Positions 1 through 8,034 of a DNA stretch of 64,000 nt are shown one piece after another. Numbering within the stretch: the stretch's first letter is position 1; each line of letters starts with the position of its first letter. The DNA lies in the NCBI GenBank assembly GCA_963931165.1, contig OZ006985.1:682001-746000 (forward strand), written 5' to 3'. Position numbers and translations under genes: made by a program. The notes under the pieces were generated by a model that did no database searches, was not told the DNA's origin, and saw only the letters and a program-made list of their open reading frames with translations. The DNA is from Ornithoclostridium sp944380285. GTDB lineage: Bacteria; Bacillota; Clostridia; Christensenellales; UBA3700.

Positions 1-435
1 CCGATGTACGCGCCGATATTGCTGGGCGGATGTCTGCTCGGCTTCAAGTGGGGGCTCGGGGTCGGGATAGCCGCGCCTATCGTGAGCTTTGCGATCACTT
101 CCGCGCTCGGCAACGCGATGCCGGCGGCGGCGAGACTGCCGTATATGATCGCCGAACTCGCGGTGTTCGCGGCGGTGAGCGGTGCGTTCTCAAAACTCAT
201 AGTCCGCAACGCTTGGGCGGCATTCCCGGCGGTATTGCTCGCCGAGGTCGCGGGAAGGGCAGTCTTCCTCGCGCTCGCGGCGATCTTCCAAGGCGTCTCT
301 TCGCTCGACGCGGCGACGGTGTGGAGCCAGATCCAAAGCGGTCTGCTCGGCATGGTGTTGCAGGCGGTCGTCGTGCCGGCGATCGTGATCGCGCTGCGCG
401 CGGCGTTGCTGTCGGACGGCAAAAAGAGCGAGTGA
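1..435 (+). CDS. ECF transporter S component-like membrane protein (5' partial)
   Basis: The reading frame is open from the window edge, so the 143 residues counted from the ATG at position 4 are probably the C-terminal part of a longer protein. It is almost entirely hydrophobic, with four or five membrane segments rich in Ala, Val and Leu. A Gly-rich stretch near the start (LLGGCLLGFKWGLGVG) resembles the first conserved block of substrate-binding S components of ECF vitamin transporters. Those proteins bind a vitamin or ion in the membrane and dock on a shared energizing module, which is not visible here. The substrate cannot be read. The assignment is by pattern only; a generic small membrane protein is the alternative. 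Confidence 0.5.
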   Translation, partial: PMYAPILLGGCLLGFKWGLGVGIAAPIVSFAITSALGNAMPAAARLPYMIAELAVFAAVSGAFSKLIVRNAWAAFPAVLLAEVAGRAVFLALAAIFQGVSSLDAATVWSQIQSGLLGMVLQAVVVPAIVIALRAALLSDGKKSE

Positions 436-468
436 GAAAAAGCATGATTTTCGGAGCCCGTGTCGATA

Positions 469-891
469 ATGCGCTATGACATCCAAGATCTGAAACGGCT
501 CGTCCGCGACGGTCACACCGTTGCGGCGAGCGACGGTGAGAGGCTTTTGACCTCTTGCGAGAGGGGGATAAAGCCGCTCGTGCAATGGTTGGACGACGGG
601 CTCTGTCTTGCCGGGTTTTCGGTCGCCGACAAGATCGTCGGCAGGGCGGCGGCGATGCTCTATGTCCGTCTCGGCGCGGCGCGCGTATGGGCGCAGGTGA
701 TGTCGAGAGGCGGCAAAACGGTGCTCGCCGAACACGGCATAGCCGCCGAGTGCGAGGTCGAAACGGAGAGGATAATCAACCGTCTCGGCACCGGGATGTG
801 CCCTATGGAAGAGACGGTGTCGGGCGTCGACGATCCGCTCGAAGCGGAGCGCGCGCTCAAAGCCAAACTCAAACAGTTGAGGGGCGCATAG
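469..891 (+). CDS. DUF1893 family protein
   Basis: About 140 residues with the look of the DUF1893 family: an N-terminal region containing SDGERLLTS and ERGIKPLVQWLDDG, then a Gly/Ala-rich GRAAAMLYVRLGAARVWAQVMS stretch and a C-terminal NRLGTGMCPMEE segment. From general knowledge, a structurally characterised member (Thermotoga TM1506) has a cytidine deaminase-like fold; its biochemical role is unclear. I start it at the ATG at 469, with GGAG at 453-456 upstream; a GTG at 460 would add three residues but has no spaced ribosome-binding site. It follows the membrane protein by about 30 bases and is closed by a strong terminator, so the two are probably cotranscribed. Confidence 0.75.
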   Translation: MRYDIQDLKRLVRDGHTVAASDGERLLTSCERGIKPLVQWLDDGLCLAGFSVADKIVGRAAAMLYVRLGAARVWAQVMSRGGKTVLAEHGIAAECEVETERIINRLGTGMCPMEETVSGVDDPLEAERALKAKLKQLRGA

Positions 892-903
892 TCCGTCAAA
901 TGC

Positions 904-928
904 AGACCGCCTTCGGGCGGTCTTTTTT
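904..928 (+). terminator. Rho-independent terminator after DUF1893 gene
   Basis: An 8-bp perfect stem (AGACCGCC / GGCGGTCT) with a TTCG tetraloop is followed by a T run. The T run overlaps the stop codon of the convergent spoIIE gene at 927-929, so the genes are packed tail to tail. Confidence 0.93.
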
Positions 929-3191
929 ATGCGGCGAAGAGGCGCACCGCGACGACTGTCGAGTCGTCCTTTGCGCCGTGTTCGGTCGCGAGCGAGAGCA
1001 ATTTGTCGCACACTTCCTGAGGCGACAGCGTCTCGGTGCGCGACAGGATGAGTTTGATCCCGTCTGCGCCCAGCGCGTCGGCGACGCCGTCGGTGACCAG
1101 CACGACGCAGTCGGTCGGCGACAGCATGCGGCTGACGGTGTAGGGGCGCGCCTCTTCGACGATGCCGATCGGCAGAGCGGACGGTTCGATGACGTCGACG
1201 ACATCCGCGCGCTTGACAAAACTCTGAACGCCGCCCAGCTTGACGAAGTGGGCAAGCGCGGTGTTGAGGTCGAACACGCACAGATCGAGCGCGGCGAAGT
1301 CGTCGCTCTCTTTGAGCATGAGCATGCGGTTGATCATGTTGAGAGTCGCCTCGCCGCCGAAGCCCGCGCCGTAAAAGTGTTCGACCATCGCGAGCGTGGA
1401 CGCGCTTTGCTCGGCGGCGTGACTGCCGCTGCCCATACCGTCGCATACGGCGACGAACAGCTTGTCGCCGTTCAGTCTGCGGACGGTGCGGCTGTCGCCG
1501 TTGCCGTCCGAACCGAATTTGCGTGCGCTCGCCTCGCCGTAGATCGCGCCGTAGCGCGGCTTTGAGCGAAATGAGACGGACACTCTGTCGCCGCCGACGG
1601 GGCGCGGATCGCCGTCGCGCTGCATCTTGTGACCGAAGACCTCGTCGACGGTCTTGTCCAAAAGAGTTTTGTCCAGATCGGAGCGGCGCACGGTCAGCGA
1701 CGCGTGCAGACCGCCGTCGCGCGCATAAGTTACCGCCTCGGTGCAGACGATGTTGCGGTAGCCCAGCTTTTCGATCAATTCGTCCTCGTCCGCGTTCATC
1801 GTGATGCCCTCGTTGACGTCGTCGGCGATCGCGCTCACGATGTTGCCGACTCCGTACATCTGCTCGGCGATCACACGCCTTGCGAGGTCGAGTTTGCGCG
1901 AAGTCTCGGCGCGGCGGCGGCAGCGTGCGGCGGCGGAGTTGCATTCGTTGACCAGCGCGTCGACGCGGTCGCAGCGCGACATCACGAACGGCGGCATGTC
2001 CTGAGGGACGGCTCCGCCCGAGGCGAGGGCGGCGGAAGCGGCGGCAGTGAACAGCGCCGAAGTGTCTCCGCCGAGCGCCCTTTGGCAATTTTCGCGCGAA
2101 GGGCAGCGCGCGCAGACGCGCAGCATCACGTCTTGGGCGACCTGTTCGCTTGCGGGCAAACGCGTCTCCGGGCGGTCGCCGCCCACCGAAAAGCTCTTGC
2201 CCATCTCGAAAAACACGCCGGCGACTCCGGTAAGCCGCGCGAACACTTCGCTCCTGCCGTGGGCGAGGATGCGCTTTGCGCTTGCCGCGCGGTCTTCGGG
2301 GGTGTAGACGGCAAGGTGCGCTCGTGCCTTTTTGGGCAGCAAAACGTAGCACAGTCCGCCGATCGCGAGCGCGGCGACGTGCAGCAGCGTATACGGATAC
2401 GCCTCGGTCAGCGCGCCGACGAGGAAGTCGGCGACCATGACGGACGCAAAGGAGAAAAAGCAGGGCAGTTTGCGGAACGCGCATGCCGTGACGTACATCG
2501 CGACCGCGGCGCCGCAGACGGCAAAGTCGAGCGCGGCGACCGCACCTCCCGTGCCCATGCAGAACGCGATCAACAGCCCCGCCTGGGTGGAGAAAGAGCG
2601 CAGCGACGCGAGCACGATCCAGCCGAGCAGCGCGAAAAACGGAGGGAATCCGAACACGTCGAGCCGATACAGCCCCACGCTCAGCGCGACGAGCACGACC
2701 GCTCCGCCGACGACCTCGTCCGTGCTCAGGCGGTTTTTTACGCCGCGGACGATCAGCGCATAGCCGATCACCGTCGCGCAATAGCACAGCAGTTGATTGG
2801 CGGCGACCGACGCGATCGCGAGTCGGAGAGGGAAGTCGCCCGACAAAAACAGGAAGGACGGCAGCTGCCCTATCATCGCATAGAGATTGGCGGCGAGCAT
2901 CCCCATCGGGCGCGCGGCGAGGAAGTGGATCAGCTTCGCGACGCCGAAAAAGAGGATGGGCACCGCACAGCAGACAAGTCCGCGCAGCGAGGAGTCGGCG
3001 AGCGCGCTGCCCGCAAAGAACATCGGCGAGATCAAAAAATAGTCGCAGCGGCAAAAGATGAGCGCGACATAGATCCCGAGCGCCAGCCCGGTCATGCCGT
3101 CGTAGATCTTTGCTTCGGCGGCGAGGAAAAATGGGACGATGGACAGCAGATAGAGCGCGATCTCGCCCTTGCGCGTCGTAGTGAACTTCAT
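927..3191 (-). CDS. spoIIE: Stage II sporulation protein E, PP2C-type phosphatase
   Basis: A 754-residue protein. The N-terminal half is a run of about ten hydrophobic segments (residues roughly 10-330), followed by a cytoplasmic linker and a C-terminal PP2C phosphatase domain with the signature CDGMGSGSHAA and a late TDGVAD motif (metal-binding Asp). In Bacillus, SpoIIE sits at the polar septum and dephosphorylates SpoIIAA to release sigma-F in the forespore; that role is inferred here from the shared architecture and from usual length (about 800). The ATG at 3191 begins MKFTTTRKGEIALYLLS, fitting the family start; the frame stays open farther upstream but that part lies antisense to gerAA. 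No clear Shine-Dalgarno precedes the ATG. Confidence 0.92.
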   Translation of the reverse strand: MKFTTTRKGEIALYLLSIVPFFLAAEAKIYDGMTGLALGIYVALIFCRCDYFLISPMFFAGSALADSSLRGLVCCAVPILFFGVAKLIHFLAARPMGMLAANLYAMIGQLPSFLFLSGDFPLRLAIASVAANQLLCYCATVIGYALIVRGVKNRLSTDEVVGGAVVLVALSVGLYRLDVFGFPPFFALLGWIVLASLRSFSTQAGLLIAFCMGTGGAVAALDFAVCGAAVAMYVTACAFRKLPCFFSFASVMVADFLVGALTEAYPYTLLHVAALAIGGLCYVLLPKKARAHLAVYTPEDRAASAKRILAHGRSEVFARLTGVAGVFFEMGKSFSVGGDRPETRLPASEQVAQDVMLRVCARCPSRENCQRALGGDTSALFTAAASAALASGGAVPQDMPPFVMSRCDRVDALVNECNSAAARCRRRAETSRKLDLARRVIAEQMYGVGNIVSAIADDVNEGITMNADEDELIEKLGYRNIVCTEAVTYARDGGLHASLTVRRSDLDKTLLDKTVDEVFGHKMQRDGDPRPVGGDRVSVSFRSKPRYGAIYGEASARKFGSDGNGDSRTVRRLNGDKLFVAVCDGMGSGSHAAEQSASTLAMVEHFYGAGFGGEATLNMINRMLMLKESDDFAALDLCVFDLNTALAHFVKLGGVQSFVKRADVVDVIEPSALPIGIVEEARPYTVSRMLSPTDCVVLVTDGVADALGADGIKLILSRTETLSPQEVCDKLLSLATEHGAKDDSTVVAVRLFAA

Positions 3192-3197
3192 GGTTTG

Positions 3198-3205
3198 ATT
3201 ATAAT
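3198..3205. promoter_or_regulatory. Palindromic ATTATAAT between divergent spoIIE and gerAA
   Basis: The 40-base gap between the two divergent sporulation-related genes contains the self-complementary octamer ATTATAAT, which offers a TATAAT -10-like hexamer on both strands. On the minus strand it ends 6 bases before the spoIIE ATG. No convincing -35 is seen on either strand, so this is a weak candidate for a shared promoter core. Confidence 0.35.
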
Positions 3206-3231
3206 GCCGCGCGCGCGGCGGAAAAGGGGAG

Positions 3232-4725
3232 ATGACGGCGAAAAGGCGCAAAAAAGCGCATAACAACGGACGCGCGGCGCACACCAAGGATATGATAAAA
3301 ATCGACGCGGTGACAAAGGCGGTCAAGGAGGAGTTCGGGGACGCGGCGGACCTGATCGTAATGCGGTTCAAGGCGATGGGGAAGGAGTGTGCGTTCGTAT
3401 GGCCGGACGGGATCATAGACAAGGAGCTGTTCGAACTCAACATCGTCAGACCGCTGAAAAATTGCCAAAAAGAGGTCAAAACCCAAGACATATCCGCCGT
3501 TTTGACCCAAAAGACGCGCCCGACGACGCCGATCGAGGAGATAGGAGAAGAGGAGATCGCGGACACCGTCGCCGGAGGAGACATCGTGCTGATCGTCGAC
3601 GGCGCGCCGTCCGCGTATGTGTTTTCGGAGCGCAAATATTCCGTCCGCGCGATCGCCGAACCGCCCGTCAGCAACGTGCTGCGCGGTCCGCGCGAGGGCT
3701 TTGTCGAGGACATGAAGACCAACATGACGATGATACGCCGGCGGCTGCGCACGCCCAAGCTGAGGCTAAAAGTCAAAAAGGTGGGGCGGCTGAGCGGCAC
3801 TGCGGTCTGTATCGTCCACATCGACGGAGTCGCCGACCCCAAGGTCGTCGCCGAGGCGGAGCGCAAGATAGACTCGATCGACATCGACGGCGTAGTCGAG
3901 GCGGCGTATATCGCCCGAAGGCTCGAGGACGACAACCGTTCGCTGTTCGAGCAGGTCGGCTCGACCGAAAAGCCGGACATCGCGACGGCGAAGCTGCTCG
4001 AAGGCAGGGTCGCGGTGATCGTCGACGGCTCGCCGGTCGTGCTGACGGTGCCGTTCGTGATGTTCGAGCATTTGCAGTCTGCGGAGGATTACTACATCAA
4101 GAGCTATCGCGCGACGCTGCTGCGGTGCGTGCGCGTGATGGCGCTGGCGATCGCGATATTTTTGCCGGCGGCGTACGTCGCTTTGCAAGAATTTCAATAC
4201 CAAATGTTCCCGCTCAAATTTTTGATCACGATCATGAACTCGGTCTACGGCATACCGCTGACGCCGACGCTCGAGATGCTGGTGGTGCTGACGGTGTTCG
4301 AGATCCTCAGCGAGGCGAGCGTGCGCATGCCGCGCTACATCGGCACCGCGCTGTCGATAGTGGGCGCGCTCATTTTGGGCAACATAGCGGTGTCGGCGGG
4401 GCTGCTGTCCATGCCGACGGTGCTGATCATCTCCGTCTCGACGATAGGGATGTATTGCGTGCCGGACGAGGCGAACACCGCGTCGGTCTTGCGGCTGACG
4501 TTTGTCGCGGTCGCCGGGGTCATGGGGCTTTTGGGCGTGATACTCGGCGCGGTCGCGCTGATCGCCTACCTTGCCGACCTGCGCAACTTCGGCACGTCCT
4601 ATCTCGCGCCGTTCGCGCCGGCTCTGCCCGGCGATTGGAAGGACGCGTTTTTCAAGGGCAGTCTGACCGAGCAGACGACGCGCCCGTACAGCGTGCCCAA
4701 CGTCAATCACAGGAGGATGAGATGA
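3232..4725 (+). CDS. gerAA: Spore germination receptor A subunit (GerAA family)
   Basis: A 497-residue GerA-family A subunit. Residues about 20-270 form the soluble N-terminal domain, with family-typical stretches such as GDIVLIVDG, RGPREGFVED and NMTMIRRRL. Residues about 290-460 carry four or five membrane helices containing FLPAAYVALQEF and the GIPLTPTLEML segment. With GerAB and GerAC it forms the inner-membrane nutrient-germinant receptor of spores. The ATG at 3232 has a purine-rich stretch too close to be ideal; an ATG at 3292 is an alternative and would remove a very basic 20-residue extension. It overlaps gerAB by 4 bases. Confidence 0.93.
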   Translation: MTAKRRKKAHNNGRAAHTKDMIKIDAVTKAVKEEFGDAADLIVMRFKAMGKECAFVWPDGIIDKELFELNIVRPLKNCQKEVKTQDISAVLTQKTRPTTPIEEIGEEEIADTVAGGDIVLIVDGAPSAYVFSERKYSVRAIAEPPVSNVLRGPREGFVEDMKTNMTMIRRRLRTPKLRLKVKKVGRLSGTAVCIVHIDGVADPKVVAEAERKIDSIDIDGVVEAAYIARRLEDDNRSLFEQVGSTEKPDIATAKLLEGRVAVIVDGSPVVLTVPFVMFEHLQSAEDYYIKSYRATLLRCVRVMALAIAIFLPAAYVALQEFQYQMFPLKFLITIMNSVYGIPLTPTLEMLVVLTVFEILSEASVRMPRYIGTALSIVGALILGNIAVSAGLLSMPTVLIISVSTIGMYCVPDEANTASVLRLTFVAVAGVMGLLGVILGAVALIAYLADLRNFGTSYLAPFAPALPGDWKDAFFKGSLTEQTTRPYSVPNVNHRRMR

Positions 4726-5801
4726 GGGGAGGAACGACTTCGACGAACGTCTATCCGTCGCAGCTCGCCGCGCTGGCGTTCATAGCGTCGGTGACGTTCA
4801 AGGTGCTGATGCTTCCGCGCTATTTCGCGGGCGAGTGCGGACGGCAGTTTTGGCTGGCGGCGGCGATCATGATCACGCTCGACATCGCGGTGTTCGCGTT
4901 TGTCTACAAGATCGCGTGCGCGGGCGGACTGCGTTCGCTCGACATACCGCTCGCGGTCAAGAACGCGGCGATAGTCCTTGCGGTCGTCGGCAGCGCGTTC
5001 AAGGCGGTGCTGTTCTGTTCGGAGACTGTCGCCTATGCGGCGACGACGCTGTTCGACGAGGGACTTTGGCGGCTCGTGCTCGCCTCGCTCGTCCCGGCGC
5101 TCGCCTATATCGCCTACAAGGGATTCAACGTGATAGCGCGCGTCGCGCAGGTCGCGGTATGGCTGATCGGCGCGGTCGTCGTGCTCAATGTCTTGCTCGC
5201 CGACTTCAACGGCGACCCGGACGCGGTGCTGCCGATCATGCCGGACGCGGGGGTGATATCGGCATGCGACAAGTACCTGTTTTGGTTCGGGGACTTCACT
5301 CCGCTGATGTTCTGCTCGGTCGCGGTCGACATGCGCAGAAAACACGCGCCCGTGTTGATATCTCTCGCTTTCATCGCGCTGTTCACGATAGGATTCACGA
5401 TCGCTTTGGCGTGCGTTTTCGGCGGAGGGACGACCTATGCGTCGTTCGCGTTCGCCAAGCTGTCGGTGTTCAACAAGCTGTCCAAACTGCTCGGCGCTCT
5501 CGATTTCCCGGTCGTCAGCGCGTGGCTGATCATGGCGACGATCAAGCTGTCTCTGCTGCTGACGGCGGTCGCCGAGGGGACCTCCCATTTCGTCGGACAC
5601 AGAGGCGCGGCGGCGGTGATCGCGGCGGTCGCCGTGGGGCTCGTCTGCAAGCTCGCGGTCGGCAACGTCGGCGCAGCGCACGACTTCTTTACGGGCGGCG
5701 TGCGCTATCTCGCCGCGGTCGTCGAATACGCGGTGCCGATGGTTGTGTACGCGGCGTGGGAACTGTCCCGACGCAGGCGTGAGAGGAGGGTCTGCGCATG
5801 A
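4722..5801 (+). CDS. gerAB: Spore germination permease (GerAB family)
   Basis: A 359-residue integral membrane protein with about ten hydrophobic helices, the expected length and organisation of GerB-type permeases (APC superfamily). The N-terminal stretch SQLAALAFIASVTFKVLMLP fits the family pattern. GerAB is the subunit thought to bind germinant within the membrane. The start is fixed by AGGAGGA at 4711-4717 ahead of the ATG at 4722, inside the stop of gerAA, giving an ATGA overlap and translational coupling. It ends in an Arg-rich cytoplasmic tail and overlaps gerAC by 4 bases. Confidence 0.9.
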   Translation: MRGGTTSTNVYPSQLAALAFIASVTFKVLMLPRYFAGECGRQFWLAAAIMITLDIAVFAFVYKIACAGGLRSLDIPLAVKNAAIVLAVVGSAFKAVLFCSETVAYAATTLFDEGLWRLVLASLVPALAYIAYKGFNVIARVAQVAVWLIGAVVVLNVLLADFNGDPDAVLPIMPDAGVISACDKYLFWFGDFTPLMFCSVAVDMRRKHAPVLISLAFIALFTIGFTIALACVFGGGTTYASFAFAKLSVFNKLSKLLGALDFPVVSAWLIMATIKLSLLLTAVAEGTSHFVGHRGAAAVIAAVAVGLVCKLAVGNVGAAHDFFTGGVRYLAAVVEYAVPMVVYAAWELSRRRRERRVCA

Positions 5802-6925
5802 AGCTCAAACCGTCCGCGCGTAAGTGGCTGGTGATCCCGCTGCTGTTTGTGATGTTCGCGCTGCTGGGCAGTCTGTCGTCGGGGATAAATCTGCTCGATC
5901 GGGCGATAGTGGTCGGAGTCGCGCTGGACGGCGCGCCCGGCGACCTGACTTTGACCGCGCAGATCGTAGTGCCGCAAAACGGGGGCACCGCGTCGGGCGG
6001 CGACAAGTTCGCGATCTTTCACAGCAAGGGCGAGACCGTCGCCGAGGCGGTCGAGAACCTGTCGCTCGGGTCGGGGCTGAGAGCGTCGTTCGCGCATACG
6101 GACGTGATATTGTTCGGGACGGATCTGCTCAAAGCGGGGCCGCAGGAGGCGCTCGAATACATCTTCAAGTCCGATCTCGTCCGCGACACTGCGCTTCTCG
6201 TCGCCGTGCCCGGAGAGGCGGGCGCGCTGCTCAAGACCAAGCTGACCGTGGGCGAGTCGGTCAGCTATCACCTGCTCGAAATGTTGCAGTCCAACCGCGA
6301 CGAGGCGGGGCAAAATCCGATGACATTGCAGCGGTACTACTTCGATTGGTTCACGTTGGGCGGCGCGTGCTACATGCCGCTCGTCACCGCGGTAGAGGAG
6401 AAGGACGGCTCGATCGCGCCCGACGCGACGGACGACGCCTATCGTCTGGAACTGACCGACACCGTAGTGATGACGCGCGAGGGCTATGCGCTGAGGCTGG
6501 ACGGCGAGGAGAGCAAGGGGCTGTCGTACGGCACCAAGCGCATCAACAGCGGTACGATCCCCTACGAGGACGGGGAGGGCAGGCGGCTGGACGCGGTGAT
6601 CTTGGACTCTCACCCCGACTTCCGCGCGGTCGGCGAGAGGGAGGCGGAGCTCGAGCTGACGGTGATGTGCCGTCCTGCGGAGAAGCCGCATTCCGAGGGC
6701 GGAAGGCAGGTCGGAGTGCTCGACGAGAGCGCGGTCGAACAGATTGCCGCGGCGATAGAGGACAGGGTCATCGCGTGTTTTGAGGCGTGCCGCGAAAAGG
6801 ATTGCGACGTCTTCGGGCTTCGCGAGGTGCTGTACCGCCGCTACGGCGCGCGGATAAGAGCGGAGGGCGACGGGCTTTTGCACCGGCTGGAATTGACGGT
6901 CGACGTGCACGTTTTCACCAAATGA
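5798..6925 (+). CDS. gerAC: Spore germination protein C subunit (Ger(x)C family), no lipobox cysteine
   Basis: A 375-residue protein matching the GerC family: the early segment NLLDRAIVVGVALDG corresponds to the conserved DR.I..GIGID start of the mature subunit, later parts include FAHTDVILFG and a C-terminal GLREVLYRRYG. GerC subunits are normally lipoproteins. Here the N-terminal hydrophobic helix (residues about 10-27) runs into LLGSLSSGINLLDR with no cysteine at the expected lipidation site, so it is probably anchored by an uncleaved signal or transmembrane helix. It is the last gene of the gerA operon and overlaps gerAB by 4 bases. Confidence 0.88.
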   Translation: MKLKPSARKWLVIPLLFVMFALLGSLSSGINLLDRAIVVGVALDGAPGDLTLTAQIVVPQNGGTASGGDKFAIFHSKGETVAEAVENLSLGSGLRASFAHTDVILFGTDLLKAGPQEALEYIFKSDLVRDTALLVAVPGEAGALLKTKLTVGESVSYHLLEMLQSNRDEAGQNPMTLQRYYFDWFTLGGACYMPLVTAVEEKDGSIAPDATDDAYRLELTDTVVMTREGYALRLDGEESKGLSYGTKRINSGTIPYEDGEGRRLDAVILDSHPDFRAVGEREAELELTVMCRPAEKPHSEGGRQVGVLDESAVEQIAAAIEDRVIACFEACREKDCDVFGLREVLYRRYGARIRAEGDGLLHRLELTVDVHVFTK

Positions 6926-6936
6926 CATCGCGCGGT

Positions 6937-6965
6937 TTGACTTGCCGTGGCGCGTGTGCTATAAT
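6937..6965 (+). promoter_or_regulatory. SigA-type promoter placed for a leaderless mRNA
   Basis: TTGACT at 6937-6942, a 17-base spacer and a perfect TATAAT at 6960-6965. Only six bases separate the -10 from the ATG at 6972, so transcription should start at or next to the start codon. Confidence 0.85.
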
Positions 6966-6971
6966 CGTCGT

Positions 6972-7847
6972 ATGCGAAACGGAGCATCGAACATCACGTC
7001 AGGCGCGCTCGGCGGCAGGCGTTCCCGCATTTGGGAGCTGGACTTTCTGCGCGGCATATGCGTGCTGCTCATGGTGTTTGACCACACGATGTACGACATC
7101 GCGTTGCAGTTCGGCAACACATGGTACGCGGCGACGGACAGCGAGTTTTTGCGCGAGCTGATCTTGCGGGCGCGCGAATATTGGCATTCCGACCTGCGCT
7201 ACACCGTGCAGGACATCGTGGTCTGGCTGTTCGCGCTGCTTTGCGGCATTTCCTGTTCTTTTTCCAAAAACAACTTCAAGAGGGGCGTCGAGGTCGCGCT
7301 GTTCGCGGGGATCATCACCGTCGTCACGACGCTGATAGAGACGCCGATCACGTTCGGCATATTGCACATGTTCGCGTTCTCCATTTTGTTGTGGGTGATC
7401 GTGGACATCTGCTGCGGCGGCGACAAACACAAGACGGCGCTCGTCTGTCTGGTGCTGGGGCTGGCGATCATCTTCATCGACTACGGCTTTACGCAGGTCT
7501 ACGAGAGGGACAGATATGCGTTTGCCGACGACGATTCCTTCTTTTGGCTGGCGCAGTGGATGAAGGGCGCGCCGACGGGTTCGGCGCAGGCAGTGTATTC
7601 CGCGGACTACTATCCGGTGTTCCCGACGACAGGCTACATGCTGATAGGCGCGGCGATCGCGCCGGTGCTCTATCCCAAGCGGCGCTCGCTCTTGCCGTGG
7701 CTTGGGGAGTACAATTGGTACGCGCCGTTCTCGTTTTGGGGCAGGCACGCGCTGTGGGTGTATGTGCTGCATCAGGTGGTGCTCGCGGTGATCTTTGCGA
7801 TCATCAGCGCGCTGTTCGTCACGCCGGGCGACTTTGTGATCATATGA
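6972..7847 (+). CDS. DUF1624 / heparan-alpha-glucosaminide N-acetyltransferase-like membrane protein
   Basis: A 291-residue membrane protein with about seven hydrophobic segments. Its N-terminal motif WELDFLRGICVLLMVFDHTMYD is the hallmark of the DUF1624 / HGSNAT catalytic family, membrane acyltransferases that use a His in the first helix region; FWGRHALWVYVLHQ near the C terminus is also typical. The acceptor in bacteria is generally unknown. The frame is open a little further upstream, but the ATG at 6972 is chosen because a consensus promoter ends six bases before it, and no Shine-Dalgarno is present. It is closed by a strong terminator. Confidence 0.8.
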   Translation: MRNGASNITSGALGGRRSRIWELDFLRGICVLLMVFDHTMYDIALQFGNTWYAATDSEFLRELILRAREYWHSDLRYTVQDIVVWLFALLCGISCSFSKNNFKRGVEVALFAGIITVVTTLIETPITFGILHMFAFSILLWVIVDICCGGDKHKTALVCLVLGLAIIFIDYGFTQVYERDRYAFADDDSFFWLAQWMKGAPTGSAQAVYSADYYPVFPTTGYMLIGAAIAPVLYPKRRSLLPWLGEYNWYAPFSFWGRHALWVYVLHQVVLAVIFAIISALFVTPGDFVII

Positions 7848-7869
7848 TCTGCGACCTGTATTCGGTTTT

Positions 7870-7891
7870 TGCGCCGTAAGGCGCATTTTTT
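7870..7891 (+). terminator. Rho-independent terminator
   Basis: Perfect 6-bp stem TGCGCC / GGCGCA with a GTAA loop followed by TTTTTT, 22 bases past the stop of the acyltransferase-like gene. Confidence 0.92.
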
Positions 7892-7949
7892 GTCTTCGGG
7901 AAGGAGAGGTTTCCTTTGCGCAACTTTTTCAAATTGTTGCCCAAAGCTG

Positions 7950-7978
7950 TTGAAAAGGGCGGGCGCGTATGCTATAAT
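7950..7978 (+). promoter_or_regulatory. Promoter of the hydrogenase operon
   Basis: TTGAAA at 7950-7955, 17-base spacer, TATAAT at 7973-7978. Predicted start near 7985, giving a leader of about 50 nt before the first hydrogenase gene. Confidence 0.88.
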
Positions 7979-7997
7979 AACATTGTTAAATAATAAA

Positions 7998-8020
7998 CGA
8001 GCCCTTCGGGGCGCGTTTTT
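7998..8020 (+). promoter_or_regulatory. Terminator-like hairpin in the hydrogenase leader
   Basis: GCCC / GGGC stem with a TTCG loop at 8001-8012, extended by two more pairs across one mismatch, then TTTTT at 8016-8020. It sits between the promoter and the ribosome-binding site of the first gene, so it could act as an attenuator, or simply trim upstream transcripts. Confidence 0.5.
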
Positions 8021-8034
8021 AAGGTGAGGAGAAT

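Noticed and set aside
460..468. GTG start at 460 for the DUF1893 gene
   Set aside because: It adds only three residues and has no spaced ribosome-binding site; the ATG at 469 is better placed.
190..3054. Very long open frame antisense to, and in another frame of, spoIIE and its flank
   Set aside because: It is Arg-rich and low in hydrophobic order, has no ribosome-binding site and mirrors a GC-rich gene with a clear domain structure; it is a codon-bias shadow. The same applies to the many long antisense frames over gerA, hyd, spe, nan and ribosomal genes.
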